Shown piece after piece: positions 43,439 to 51,394 of a stretch of DNA of 64,000 nt. The first letter of the stretch is position 1. Every line of letters starts with the position of its first letter. The position numbers were made by a program, and so were the translations under genes. The DNA comes from Streptomyces sp. TSRI0281 (lineage in GTDB: Bacteria; Actinomycetota; Actinomycetes; Streptomycetales; Streptomycetaceae): positions 125,881-189,880 of the forward strand of contig NZ_LWLE01000007.1 in assembly GCF_001905125.1 (NCBI RefSeq). Direction: 5' to 3'. The notes beneath the pieces are model-generated. The model worked only from the letters and a program-made list of their open reading frames with translations, searched no databases and was not told where the DNA came from.

Positions 43439-44059
43439 TCAGGACTCCTTGACCGCGATGGTCTCCACGGTGTTGGCGACGTGCTCGAACGCGTCAGCCG
43501 CCTCTTCCAGTACGTCCACGATCTGCTTGAGCTTCAGAACCTCCATGGCGTCGTACTTGCCATTGAAGAGCTGGGCGAGCAGCTTGCGGTGGATCTGGTC
43601 GGCCTGGTTCTCCAGACGGTTGACCTCGATCCAGTACTCGGTGAGGTTCTCCATGGTGCGCAGGCTCGGCATGGCCTCGGCAGTCAGCTCCGCGGCGCGG
43701 GCCAGCACCTCGATCTGCTGCTCGACACCCTTGGGGAGCTCTTCGACCTGGTACAGCACGACCAGGTCGACGGCCTCCTCCATGAAGTCCATGATGTCGT
43801 CGAGCGACGAAGCGAGGTTGTAGATGTCCTCGCGGTCGAACGGCGTGATGAAGGAGGAGTTGAGCTGGTGGAAGATCGCGTGGGTGGCATCGTCCCCCGC
43901 GTGCTCCGCTGCCCGCATACGCTCCGCGATCTCGACTCGGGAGGCAGAATCCGCCCCGAGCAGTTCCATGAGGAGTTTCGAGCCCGTGACGATGTTGTCC
44001 GCGGACGCGGAAAACATGTCGTAGAAGCTCGTCTCCCTGGGGGTCAGACGAAAGCGCAC
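43439..44059 (-). CDS. PhoU-like DUF47 protein paired with Pit
   Basis: A 206-residue all-helical protein of the DUF47 family (MRFRLTPRETSFYDMFSASA start; HAIFHQLNSSFITPFDREDIYNLASSLDDIMDFMEEA in the core, with the acidic metal-binding helix). DUF47 proteins regulate the adjacent Pit transporter. No DNA-binding segment. It is the first gene of the operon. The upstream 200 bp to csoR contain no evident PHO box. Confidence 0.93.
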   Translation of the reverse strand: MRFRLTPRETSFYDMFSASADNIVTGSKLLMELLGADSASRVEIAERMRAAEHAGDDATHAIFHQLNSSFITPFDREDIYNLASSLDDIMDFMEEAVDLVVLYQVEELPKGVEQQIEVLARAAELTAEAMPSLRTMENLTEYWIEVNRLENQADQIHRKLLAQLFNGKYDAMEVLKLKQIVDVLEEAADAFEHVANTVETIAVKES

Positions 44060-44205
44060 GTGGGGTCCTCGGGGTGCTTTGGATTCGGTCAGGCTGATGC
44101 TAGGCGCATCATCCGGCCACGGCTAACCGGCCTTGTCAGTGTCGCCCATCGGGCACAGTGATCAGCACGGGGCCCCGGTCACGTTTCGGCTGGATTCGTT
44201 ACGAT

Positions 44206-44222
44206 ATACCCAGCAGGGGTAT
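44206..44222 (+). promoter_or_regulatory. CsoR operator
   Basis: ATACCC (44206-44211) and GGGTAT (44217-44222) form an inverted repeat with the 5-bp spacer AGCAG. This is the GC-spaced type of site bound by Streptomyces CsoR. It lies 36 bp upstream of the csoR start, so csoR is probably autorepressed. Confidence 0.8.
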
Positions 44223-44258
44223 GTCGGACGTAGGCAAAGAGGACAACGGGAGGACGCA

Positions 44259-44687
44259 ATGACGGACGCGATGACGGACGCAATGACCACGGCCGAGGCC
44301 ACGGGCTCGGCACAGACACCGGACCCGGCGGCTGCCGGGACAGCGGCGGCCGCGGAAACGACGGCGGCGGCACCGGCCGAGGTCCTCACCGACCACGACC
44401 GCGGCATCCACGGCTACCACCATCAGAAGGACGAGCACCTCAAGCGGCTGCGCCGGATCGAGGGCCAGATCCGCGGCCTCCAGCGCATGGTCGACGAGGA
44501 CGTCTACTGCATCGACATACTCACGCAGGTCTCGGCCTCCACCAAGGCCCTGCAGTCCTTCGCGCTCCAGCTCCTGGAGGAGCATCTGCGCCACTGCGTC
44601 GCCGACGCCTCGGTCAAGGGCGGCGGAGAGATCGACGCGAAGGTCGAGGAGGCCACGAAGGCGATCGCCCGGCTGCTCCGTACATGA
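44259..44687 (+). CDS. csoR: CsoR copper-sensing repressor
   Basis: A 142-residue CsoR/RcnR-family protein. The Cu(I) ligands of CsoR are all present: C84 in VYCIDILTQV, H109 and C113 in EEHLRHCV. The N-terminal tail (1-45) is Ala/Thr-rich and nine residues longer than the S. lividans CsoR by the offset of these residues. It represses copper efflux genes and itself until Cu(I) binds. The first of three in-frame ATGs (MTDAMTDAM) has a GGGAGG site. No copper P-type ATPase is adjacent, so it acts in trans. Confidence 0.95.
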   Translation: MTDAMTDAMTTAEATGSAQTPDPAAAGTAAAAETTAAAPAEVLTDHDRGIHGYHHQKDEHLKRLRRIEGQIRGLQRMVDEDVYCIDILTQVSASTKALQSFALQLLEEHLRHCVADASVKGGGEIDAKVEEATKAIARLLRT

Positions 44688-44720
44688 GCCGGTGCACGAA
44701 GGCCCGCGGCGCGCGGGATG

Positions 44721-45095
44721 TCACCCCCGGCAACCGGCCTGCCGGGGGACCGACGTCCGCTGCCCGCCGACGCCGCAGCCATCCCGGGTGTCTCGGGTGT
44801 CCCTGACGTCCCGGGCGTCCCTCCGGGCGTCCGACCGGACGTCACCGCGGGCATCGACCCGAACGTCTCCCCGGACATCGGCCCTGAGATCAGCCCGAAC
44901 GTCCCCCCGGACATCGGCCCTCGTATCTCCCCGGGCGTCTCCCCGAACGTCGAGCACCTCGTCGATACGGTCCGGACTGAGGCGTTCCTCACGGCTGGCC
45001 GACGCCGCGATCATCAGCTCACCGCACCATTCGATCTCGGCGAGAGCCACACAGTCCTGAGCGTTCGGAGCGCTGAGCGTCACCACCTGCGTCAC
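44721..45095 (-). CDS. Small protein with a long Asp-Val-Arg-Gly repeat tail
   Basis: 124 residues. The first ~48 (MTQVVTLSAPNAQDCVALAE, IEWCGELMIAASA, RLSPDRIDEVL) match, from memory, a small unannotated Streptomyces protein that usually stops soon after DEVL. Here residues 49-108 continue as DVRG/DARG/DVRA-type tetrapeptides encoded by a 12-bp repeat (gtctccccgggc-like). The tail ends in a Cys-containing segment. Either the coding repeat expanded at the natural C-terminus, or it is a normal variable tail. No function is known. A hairpin (44724-44748) overlaps the last codons. Confidence 0.65.
   Translation of the reverse strand: MTQVVTLSAPNAQDCVALAEIEWCGELMIAASASREERLSPDRIDEVLDVRGDARGDTRADVRGDVRADLRADVRGDVRVDARGDVRSDARRDARDVRDTRDTRDGCGVGGQRTSVPRQAGCRG
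44724..44748. terminator. Hairpin between csoR and the repeat-tail gene
   Basis: Perfect 9-bp stem CCCCCGGCA / TGCCGGGGG with a 7-nt loop. It is 36 bp past the csoR stop and covers the last codons of the convergent gene. Confidence 0.65.
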
Positions 45096-45279
45096 CTCTC
45101 TCTGCCGTATCCCCGCCGACGCCGACCCTTGGCGTACCGCTTCCTAGCGTAGGGATCGCGATACGCGCCGCGCATGGCACGGACGGACCATTTCGGCCAC
45201 CCAACCGGACCCCACGCACCACGCCCCGTCGCTCCCGGCCCCGCCCGCCGCGTCAGCCCCGTCCGATCCCGCGCGCCTA

Positions 45280-46137
45280 TCAGCTCTGTCTGATCCTGCC
45301 CGTATAGATGTGCGCATCGTCCGGCAACGTCACGGTGACCGTCGCCCCGAACCCGTACAGGAGCATGGTCGAGATCACGGACACCGCGGGTCCCTCGGCG
45401 GCGAAGCTGAAGCGGTGGCGCACCTTCCGCAGCCGTCCCTCGTCGTCCAGATACGCGTCGAACGGCACCGCGTCCCTGCTGAACCCTTTCGCCGCCGCGG
45501 CCAGCGCACCGCGTGACAGCGGTGAGGCCGCCAGCGCCGCCCGCGCCAGGTCCGCGACGCCCCGGTAGTGACGCACCGCCACCCCGGCCAGCTCCGTCCT
45601 CCCCCGGTACGTCACCTCACGCGCGCCGCGCAGCAGTTCGGCCGCGGCCATCGGATCGGTGACCCCACCGGTGACGAGATTGCCGTCCTCCAGAGCCGTC
45701 GTGTCGACCCTGACCCACTTGTCGTCGGGGACTCCGGCGCCGCGGTGCTTCATATAGAGGGCCCCGGGGGCCAGCAGCTCGATGATCGGCCGGTGCCCAT
45801 CGGCACCCGCGGCGTCCTTCGGGAGCACGACCTTGATCTGCCCGAGCTGTCTGCGGAAGTCGTACGTCCCCTGTCCCCTGATCGTCACCCGGGTCCCGCC
45901 GACCGCCGTCTCCATGGACGTACGGGTCTCCGCGCCGCCCGCCTCCGCCAGCACGTCGGCCGCCTGCCCGAGCACGACGGCCGGACGCTCCGCGGACACG
46001 GCACCGCCGGCCCCCGCCCCGCCGCTGCCACCACCGCCACCGCCCGCACACCCGGCGGCCACCGCCATCACACCCGCCACCGCGAGGGCACGGACCGCCA
46101 GGGGCCCGCCTCCGCACCTGTGCTGCCGCACCACCAT
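45280..46137 (-). CDS. LppX/LprG-like lipoprotein
   Basis: 285 residues. A lipoprotein signal ends in the lipobox AAGC (Cys about 29), followed by a Gly/Ser linker. The mature domain (from VVLGQAADVLAEAG) alternates strands as in LolA-like mycobacterial lipoproteins LppX/LprG, with YDFRRQLGQIKVVLP, then LAPGALYMKHRG and FDAYLDDEGRLRKVRHRFSF. Such proteins carry lipids or sense envelope state. Assignment is by layout only. The plus-strand 82-residue gene is divergent from it. Confidence 0.8.
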   Translation of the reverse strand: MVVRQHRCGGGPLAVRALAVAGVMAVAAGCAGGGGGGSGGAGAGGAVSAERPAVVLGQAADVLAEAGGAETRTSMETAVGGTRVTIRGQGTYDFRRQLGQIKVVLPKDAAGADGHRPIIELLAPGALYMKHRGAGVPDDKWVRVDTTALEDGNLVTGGVTDPMAAAELLRGAREVTYRGRTELAGVAVRHYRGVADLARAALAASPLSRGALAAAAKGFSRDAVPFDAYLDDEGRLRKVRHRFSFAAEGPAVSVISTMLLYGFGATVTVTLPDDAHIYTGRIRQS

Positions 46138-46316
46138 CGCCTGCCAACCCCCAACGACTTACCACCCGGCCGAGCCCTCACCCGCCCCGCATAACGACCA
46201 CCGGGGTCCCCCGTCACGCCGCCCCGGCGCGCCCCCACCGCGCCCCCGCCCCCAGCGGCGGACGGATCGGCCCGCTCACCCTCCCGTACGGGGGCCGCCG
46301 CCAGTACCGTGGACGC

Positions 46317-46565
46317 GTGCATGAGGAAGCCCCCACCCCAGCCCCCACCACCCCGGCACCCGCACCTTCCGCCCCCCTCCTCCCCCTCGCCCCTCCCGCC
46401 CCTCTGCGGATCCCGCCCCCGTCGTACGTCGCGGCGCACAGCACCACGACGATCGAGCGGGGCTCGTTCTGCCTGGCCCGCTGCACCTGCGGCTGGTCGG
46501 GACCCGCCCGCAGATCACGGGACCGGGCCCGCACCGACGCGGAAGAGCACCTTTCCACTCCCTGA
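46317..46565 (+). CDS. Small Cys-motif protein, 82 residues
   Basis: GTG start. A Pro/Ala-rich first half is followed by RGSFCLARCTCGWSGPARRSRDRARTDA split across a C-x3-C-x-C-G-W motif. Small Streptomyces proteins with this CTCGW-x-G-P-x-R ending are frequent (memory), and the three Cys could bind zinc. Function unknown. It is 139 bp upstream of the FAD oxidase on the same strand. Confidence 0.6.
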   Translation: MHEEAPTPAPTTPAPAPSAPLLPLAPPAPLRIPPPSYVAAHSTTTIERGSFCLARCTCGWSGPARRSRDRARTDAEEHLSTP

Positions 46566-46606
46566 AGCCCCCGGACGCCCGTGAACGCCGGCGGATTCCC
46601 GGGCTG

Positions 46607-46646
46607 TTCCAAGAAGTTCCAAGAAGTTCCGGGAAGTTCCGGGAGG
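46607..46646. repeat. Four 10-bp direct repeats upstream of the FAD oxidase
   Basis: ttccaagaag, ttccaagaag, ttccgggaag and ttccgggagg follow each other exactly every 10 bp from 46607 to 46646, 58 bp before the oxidase ATG. The one-turn spacing could serve as a cooperative regulator site or could be a simple repeat. Confidence 0.9.
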
Positions 46647-46704
46647 TACCCCTACGTTCCCGGACCGTCGCACGTACCGGCCGGAGGCCCGACCCGGAGG
46701 TCCC

Positions 46705-48318
46705 ATGAACGCCCCCACCGCGCCGACCCGCCGCACCATGCTGGGCACCGGCCTCGCCGCGGCGCTCGCCACCGCCACCGCCGCGGCCTGCGATCCTCCG
46801 GACCACGGCACCGGCGCGGGCCCCGGCACCAGCACCGCGTCGGCCACGCCCCACCCCGCCCCGTCCGGGTCCGCCTCACCGTCCCGCGCCGACTGGCCGG
46901 CGCTGGCCCGCGGCCTCGACGGCGCCCTCGTACGGCCCGGCGACTCCGCGTACGCCACGGCCCGGCAGCTCTACAACACCCGGTTCGACGGACTGAAGCC
47001 CGCGGCGGTGGCGTACGCGCGGCACGAGGACGACATCCGCGCCTGCCTGGCCTTCGCCCGCTCGACCGGCACCCCCGTGGCGATCCGCAGCGGCGGCCAC
47101 TCCTACGCGGGCTGGTCCAGCGGCAACGGCCGCCTCGTCATCGACGTCTCCTCACTCGCCCGGGTCGACCGCGACGGCACCGACAGCACCATCGGCGCGG
47201 GCGCCCGGCTCATCGACGTCTACCAGGGCCTCGCCCGGCACGGCCGCACCATCCCGGGCGGCTCCTGCCCCACCGTCGGGATCTCCGGCCTCACCCTCGG
47301 CGGCGGCCACGGCGTCGCGTCCCGTGCGTACGGTCTGACCTGCGACAGCCTCACCTCGGCCCGGATGGTCACGGCCGACGGCAGGACGGTCACCGCGGAC
47401 GCCTCCCACCACCAGGACCTGTTCTGGGCGCTGCGCGGCGCGGGCAACGGCAACTTCGGCGTCGTCACCGAACTCCGCTTCCGTACCCGCCCGGTCCCCC
47501 GAACGGTCAGCGCCTACCTCAGCTGGCCCTGGTCCCGCGCCCGGGCGGTCCTCGCCGCCTGGCAGGAGTGGGGCCCCGACCAGCCGGACGAGATCTGGTC
47601 CTCCGTCCACCTCGCCGCAGGTCCCGGCGGCGGCACCCCCACCCTCACGGTCGCCGCCTTCAGCCTCGGTACGTACGGGGACCTGCAGAACGCCGTCGAC
47701 CGCCTCGCCGACCGAATAGGCGCCTCGGCCTCCTCCGTATCGCTGCGCCGCCGCAGCTACCAGGAGGCGATGCTCGTGTACGCGGGCTGCTCGGGCATCA
47801 CGGACGCGCAGTGCCATCTGCCGGGTACGACACCGGGCCGTACAGCGGACGGGGTCCTCCAGCGCGAGACGTACGCCGCCGCATCCGACTTCTTCACCGG
47901 GTCGCTCCCCCCGGCGGGCCTGCGCGCCCTGATCGACCGCACGGAAGCGTTCACCCGGATCGGCGCGGCGCGGGAGCAGGGCGGAGGCGGCGGTTCCGTT
48001 GCCCTGACCGCGCTGGGCGGGGCCATCAACCGGGTCGACCCGCAGGCAACGGCGTTCGTCCACCGCCGCTCACGGATGCTCGCCCAGTACATCGGTTCCT
48101 GGCGCCCCGACAGCTCCGGTAGTGCGCAACAGGAGTGGCTGAAAAACACTCATGGGGCGCTACGCCGATACGCGTCGGGAGCGGCGTACCAGAACTACGC
48201 GGACCCCCTGCTGACCGACTGGCGGACGGCCTACTACGGCACATCGGCGGACCGCCTCACGCGTCTGAGGAGGCGGTACGACCCGGCGGGCCTGTTCACT
48301 TTCTCCCAGGCGCTGTGA
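46705..48318 (+). CDS. Exported FAD-linked oxidase with bicovalent flavin motif (BBE family)
   Basis: 537 residues. The N-terminus is a twin-arginine signal that also has a lipobox-like end (TRRTMLGTGLAAALATA, then AAAC). The FAD_binding_4 domain has H132 in SGGHSYAG and C188 in GGSCPTVG, the two residues that attach FAD covalently in berberine-bridge-type oxidases. A BBE domain ends the protein (YQNYADPLLTD, then RRYDPAGLFTF). It oxidises sugars, alkaloid-like or aromatic compounds; the substrate is unknown. GGAGGT precedes the ATG. Confidence 0.92.
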   Translation: MNAPTAPTRRTMLGTGLAAALATATAAACDPPDHGTGAGPGTSTASATPHPAPSGSASPSRADWPALARGLDGALVRPGDSAYATARQLYNTRFDGLKPAAVAYARHEDDIRACLAFARSTGTPVAIRSGGHSYAGWSSGNGRLVIDVSSLARVDRDGTDSTIGAGARLIDVYQGLARHGRTIPGGSCPTVGISGLTLGGGHGVASRAYGLTCDSLTSARMVTADGRTVTADASHHQDLFWALRGAGNGNFGVVTELRFRTRPVPRTVSAYLSWPWSRARAVLAAWQEWGPDQPDEIWSSVHLAAGPGGGTPTLTVAAFSLGTYGDLQNAVDRLADRIGASASSVSLRRRSYQEAMLVYAGCSGITDAQCHLPGTTPGRTADGVLQRETYAAASDFFTGSLPPAGLRALIDRTEAFTRIGAAREQGGGGGSVALTALGGAINRVDPQATAFVHRRSRMLAQYIGSWRPDSSGSAQQEWLKNTHGALRRYASGAAYQNYADPLLTDWRTAYYGTSADRLTRLRRRYDPAGLFTFSQAL

Positions 48319-48580
48319 GGCTTTCCCCGACGTTCCGAGGCCGTCCGGCACGGTGACGTCCCCGGTCCCCGGTCTCCGGCCTCCGGTCTCCGATCTCCGT
48401 CCGGCACGGTGTCCCCGGTCCCCGGCCTCTGTCCGGCACGGTGGCGTCCTTCGTCTCCGGTCTCCGGTCTCCGTCCGGCGCAGTGAGGTTCGCCGGGCAC
48501 GACAAAGCCCCGAAGCCGTGAGGCCCCGGGGCGCCGGGTCGGATCCGAAGCCGTGAGGCCCGGACACCGCGAGGCCCGGA
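48319..48580. repeat. Intergenic low-complexity repeats
   Basis: Between about 48338 and 48490 the words ccggtctccgg, ccggcacggtg and ccccggtcccc recur irregularly, and around 48508-48575 gaagccgtgaggcccgg occurs twice. The genes on both sides converge here. No protein-coding gene accepted. Confidence 0.7.
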
Positions 48581-49312
48581 TCAGGCCGCCAGGTCCTTCT
48601 CCCCCGCGTTGCCGCGGCCGGACCCCGGCCGCGGCTCGGGAATCCCGAGCGCGTCCTCACGCCCGTCGTCGGACACGGCGCCGGGACGACGGGACCGTAC
48701 GAGCCCGCCCACCCGTTCCGACCGGGAGACGGCCGTCACCAGCGGGGTCAGCAGCGCCATGGCCAGCGGGGCGAGCAGCAGGGCCACGGCCGTACCGAGA
48801 GCCATGCCGCCGATCACGTCGGTGGGGTAGTGCACGCCCATGTAGACGCGGCAGAAACCTTCGACGAGCGCGAGCCCGAGGGCGACGAACCCGAACTTCC
48901 GGTTGGCCACGAAGAGTCCGACGGCGATGGCCATCGCCATCGTGGCGTGGTCGCTGACGAACGAGAAGTCCGTCTTCCCCTTCACCAGGACGTCGAGACC
49001 GTCGTGGTCGTTGAACGGACGCGGCCGTTCCACGAACCCACGGATCGGGATGTTGATGAGCAGGGCGATCCCCGCGGCGAGCGGTGCCCAGATGATCCCG
49101 GCGACGGCCGACACCGAGTCCTCGGCCGTGCCGCGCCGGCGAACGCTCCACCAGCACCACAGGGCCACCAGGACCATGCCGAGCATGATCCCGTACTCAC
49201 CGACGAACTCCATGACCCGGTCGAACCAGGGGGGAGCGGCCTTCGCCAGCCCGTTGATGTCGTAGAGCAGGCTGACGTCGGGGTTCGACCCATCGAGTGC
49301 GAGTCCAGCCAT
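48581..49312 (-). CDS. PAP2-family membrane phosphatase
   Basis: 243 residues, six predicted transmembrane helices. Motif 1 is GFVERPRPF, motif 2 FVSDHATM (normally PSGH; here SDH), motif 3 CRVYMGVHYPTDVIGG. The catalytic His and Asp of motif 3 are present. The family removes phosphate from lipid diphosphates such as undecaprenyl pyrophosphate or phosphatidic acid. The motif-2 Pro/Gly replacement is seen in some homologues. A 417-bp gap lies upstream. Confidence 0.9.
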   Translation of the reverse strand: MAGLALDGSNPDVSLLYDINGLAKAAPPWFDRVMEFVGEYGIMLGMVLVALWCWWSVRRRGTAEDSVSAVAGIIWAPLAAGIALLINIPIRGFVERPRPFNDHDGLDVLVKGKTDFSFVSDHATMAMAIAVGLFVANRKFGFVALGLALVEGFCRVYMGVHYPTDVIGGMALGTAVALLLAPLAMALLTPLVTAVSRSERVGGLVRSRRPGAVSDDGREDALGIPEPRPGSGRGNAGEKDLAA

Positions 49313-49729
49313 CTGCTGCGGCCCCTTGCCTTGTCTGCTGCCGCGACGCGCGTCCGCGCGCGCCGCATCGGTCGAACCCCCGTGTTCGGTGCGATCCGGA
49401 TACCGCGGTCCAGCTGCTGCGGTCCCGTCACCGTGCGACCACGCTGTCGCACGACGTCCGGACCGGCGTCCGCATGGTCAGTGCGCATGCTGTCCCAGTT
49501 CAGGGAACGGCCTGCCCACCGTCTACGTTCCGCTCTCCACCGAATGATCACCATGACGTTATCGAAGAGTGACTCATCGTCGCAGCTCAGGGCCCAGGCT
49601 TCACGGAGAGTTCCGGCCACGGCCGACTCTCCGTCAGGCGCGACCGAGCCCCGGCCCGATCCCCGCCCGCTTCCGTCCCGCCCGAACCGCTCCCCTCCCG
49701 CGTGCCTTCCTCTCCCCTCCCTCTCCCGG
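49313..49729. other. Intergenic region, no accepted gene
   Basis: 417 bp between two minus-strand genes. The PAP2 promoter must be here, but I saw no clear elements. Several short frames exist on both strands, none with a good start, ribosome site or recognisable protein. Bases 49545-49575 (catgacgttatcgaagagtg) are less GC-rich. Confidence 0.4.
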
Positions 49730-50740
49730 TCAGGCGGAGGGAAGGTCCCTGGGAAGAGCGGCGGCCCCGTCCTTGGTGACCCGCGTCGCACCGAAGTAAT
49801 CGGGGGTGTCGATCTTGTCGAACCGGATCACGGACCCGGTGTACGGAGCGTTGATCATGTACCCGCCACCGACGTAGAGCCCCACGTGCCGGATGGCCCG
49901 CGAATTGGTCAGGTCGTCGGAGAAGAACACCAGGTCCCCCGGCAGCAGCTCGTCCCGCGAGGGGTGCGGCCCGGCGTTGTACTGGTCGTTGGCCACACGG
50001 GGCAGGTCGATGTCGACGGTGCGGTACGCGGCCTGGGTCAGCCCGGAACAGTCGAACCGGCCGCCCTGCTCCTTCGTCCCGTTGCCGCCCCACAGATACG
50101 GGGTGCCGAGCCGGCCCTGCGCGAAGTAGATGGCACCGGCGGCCTGCCGGGACGGCTCGACGCGACCGACGGGCCTGGCGAAGCTCTTCTCCAGGGACCG
50201 GATGATCTTGACGTAGTTCTGCGTCTCCGCGATCCCGGGGACCCCGCCCGCCTTGATCACCCGGTAGGCACCGGCGTTGTAGGCGGCCAGCATGTTGTCG
50301 GTGGGATCGCCCGGGACCTTCTTCACATACCCGGCGAGCTCACAGTCGTACGAGGCCGCGGACGGAATCGCGTCCGCCGGGTCCCATACGTCCCGGTCGC
50401 CGTCCTTGTCCCCGTCGACCCCGTGCGAAGCCCAGGTCCCGGGGATGAACTGCGCGATGCCCTGCGCGGCGGCGTGACTCTGCGCCTTCGGGTTCCATCC
50501 GCTCTCCTGGTACAGCTGGGCGGCCAGGAGCGCGGGGTTGATGGCGGGACAGAGATTGCCCCACTTCTGCACCAGCGGCTGATACCGCGCCGGAACAGCC
50601 CCCTTGGCCAGCCCCACGGCACCACCGCCGCCGGCTCCCGCGATCCCGGCGGCGGCCGAGTACGTACCGACGACGAGCAGGGCCACGAAGCACATGGCCA
50701 TCCCGACGCCGATCCCACCGATCACCCAAAATTTCCGCAC
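49730..50740 (-). CDS. Bifunctional cell-wall hydrolase: lytic transglycosylase plus NlpC/P60
   Basis: 336 residues. An N-terminal membrane helix (about 6-30) is followed by an SLT domain with the catalytic Glu in LYQESGWNP and AQGIAQFIPGTW, then an NlpC/P60 peptidase with Cys in RFDCSGLTQAAYR, His in IRHVGLYVG and the third residue in MINAPYTG. This two-enzyme layout is that of wall-opening proteins of Gram-positive type IV secretion systems (VirB1/TcpG/Orf14-like). The secretion-like operon starts 10 kb away; in S. coelicolor the two are adjacent (memory). The whole accessory region lies between. Confidence 0.92.
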   Translation of the reverse strand: MRKFWVIGGIGVGMAMCFVALLVVGTYSAAAGIAGAGGGGAVGLAKGAVPARYQPLVQKWGNLCPAINPALLAAQLYQESGWNPKAQSHAAAQGIAQFIPGTWASHGVDGDKDGDRDVWDPADAIPSAASYDCELAGYVKKVPGDPTDNMLAAYNAGAYRVIKAGGVPGIAETQNYVKIIRSLEKSFARPVGRVEPSRQAAGAIYFAQGRLGTPYLWGGNGTKEQGGRFDCSGLTQAAYRTVDIDLPRVANDQYNAGPHPSRDELLPGDLVFFSDDLTNSRAIRHVGLYVGGGYMINAPYTGSVIRFDKIDTPDYFGATRVTKDGAAALPRDLPSA

Positions 50741-50830
50741 CCCTCAACCATCCCCCATTCGTGCGTGGTTCAAGGGCGTTTTCGAGGGTGTGTACGAGTC
50801 GTTCGGGTCATCGGTGGGACTGACCGACCC

Positions 50831-51394
50831 TCAGGACGCTCCGGCGGACCAGAAATCGGAGCGGACGTTGGGACGGGGCAGCGGGTAGACACCTTCGTAC
50901 GCGGGACCGTTCGGTTCGGCGGTGGGGTCGGCGACCTTCGACTCCTTCACGCAGGGGCTGTCCGCCTCGAAGAAGGCCTGACCCTTGCCGCGAATGCTGA
51001 CGCTGATGCCGAACCCGCTCTTCGTCACGGCGTAGACGGCGGGGAACACCTTGTCGGCGTTGACCGCCTTGATCCGGTAGTCGTTGTCCCGCCAGAAGGT
51101 CTCCACCCGGTCCAGGAACGTCTCACGGCGGTCGGCGGACACGATGGTCATCACGGTCCGCCTGCGGGTCACCCCGCAGGCGCGCGTGGTCGTGGGACCG
51201 TGCGCCCACTCGACCTCCGGGTCGATGCCCTCCAGTACCGCGTCGAGCATCTTGTCGGACTGTTCGGCGGCTTCCTGCATGTTCATACCGCTCTTCTTCC
51301 CCGCGTCCGTCCGCAGCGTGTCCTCGCTCCCGCAGCCGGACAGAGCGAGCCCGAGAGCAAGGGCCATCGCCACGATCGGGAACCTTCGCCTCAC
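50831..51394 (-). CDS. Partner lipoprotein A of the DUF1023 hydrolase
   Basis: 187 residues with lipobox LSGC (Cys at about 21). The mature protein has EAAEQSDKMLDAVLEGI, then VTRRRTVMTIVSADRR, a single FWRDNDYRIKAVN motif and the ending RPNVRSDFWSAG. It is a clear paralogue of the lipoprotein at 53978-54544. Its GTG overlaps the hydrolase stop by 4 bp (GTGA), so the pair is translated together. It would sit on the outer membrane face where the hydrolase acts. No known family recognised. Confidence 0.85.
   Translation of the reverse strand: MRRRFPIVAMALALGLALSGCGSEDTLRTDAGKKSGMNMQEAAEQSDKMLDAVLEGIDPEVEWAHGPTTTRACGVTRRRTVMTIVSADRRETFLDRVETFWRDNDYRIKAVNADKVFPAVYAVTKSGFGISVSIRGKGQAFFEADSPCVKESKVADPTAEPNGPAYEGVYPLPRPNVRSDFWSAGAS

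Noticed and set aside
44718..45152. Plus-strand repeat protein (PNVSPDIGP repeats) after csoR
   Set aside because: The minus-strand frame has the conserved-looking N-terminus and a natural stop; the plus frame is its mirror over the 12-bp repeats. Not fully excluded.
49313..49729. Minus-strand frame extending the PAP2 gene upstream
   Set aside because: It is in a different frame from PAP2 and reads Arg-rich sequence without a domain or ribosome site.
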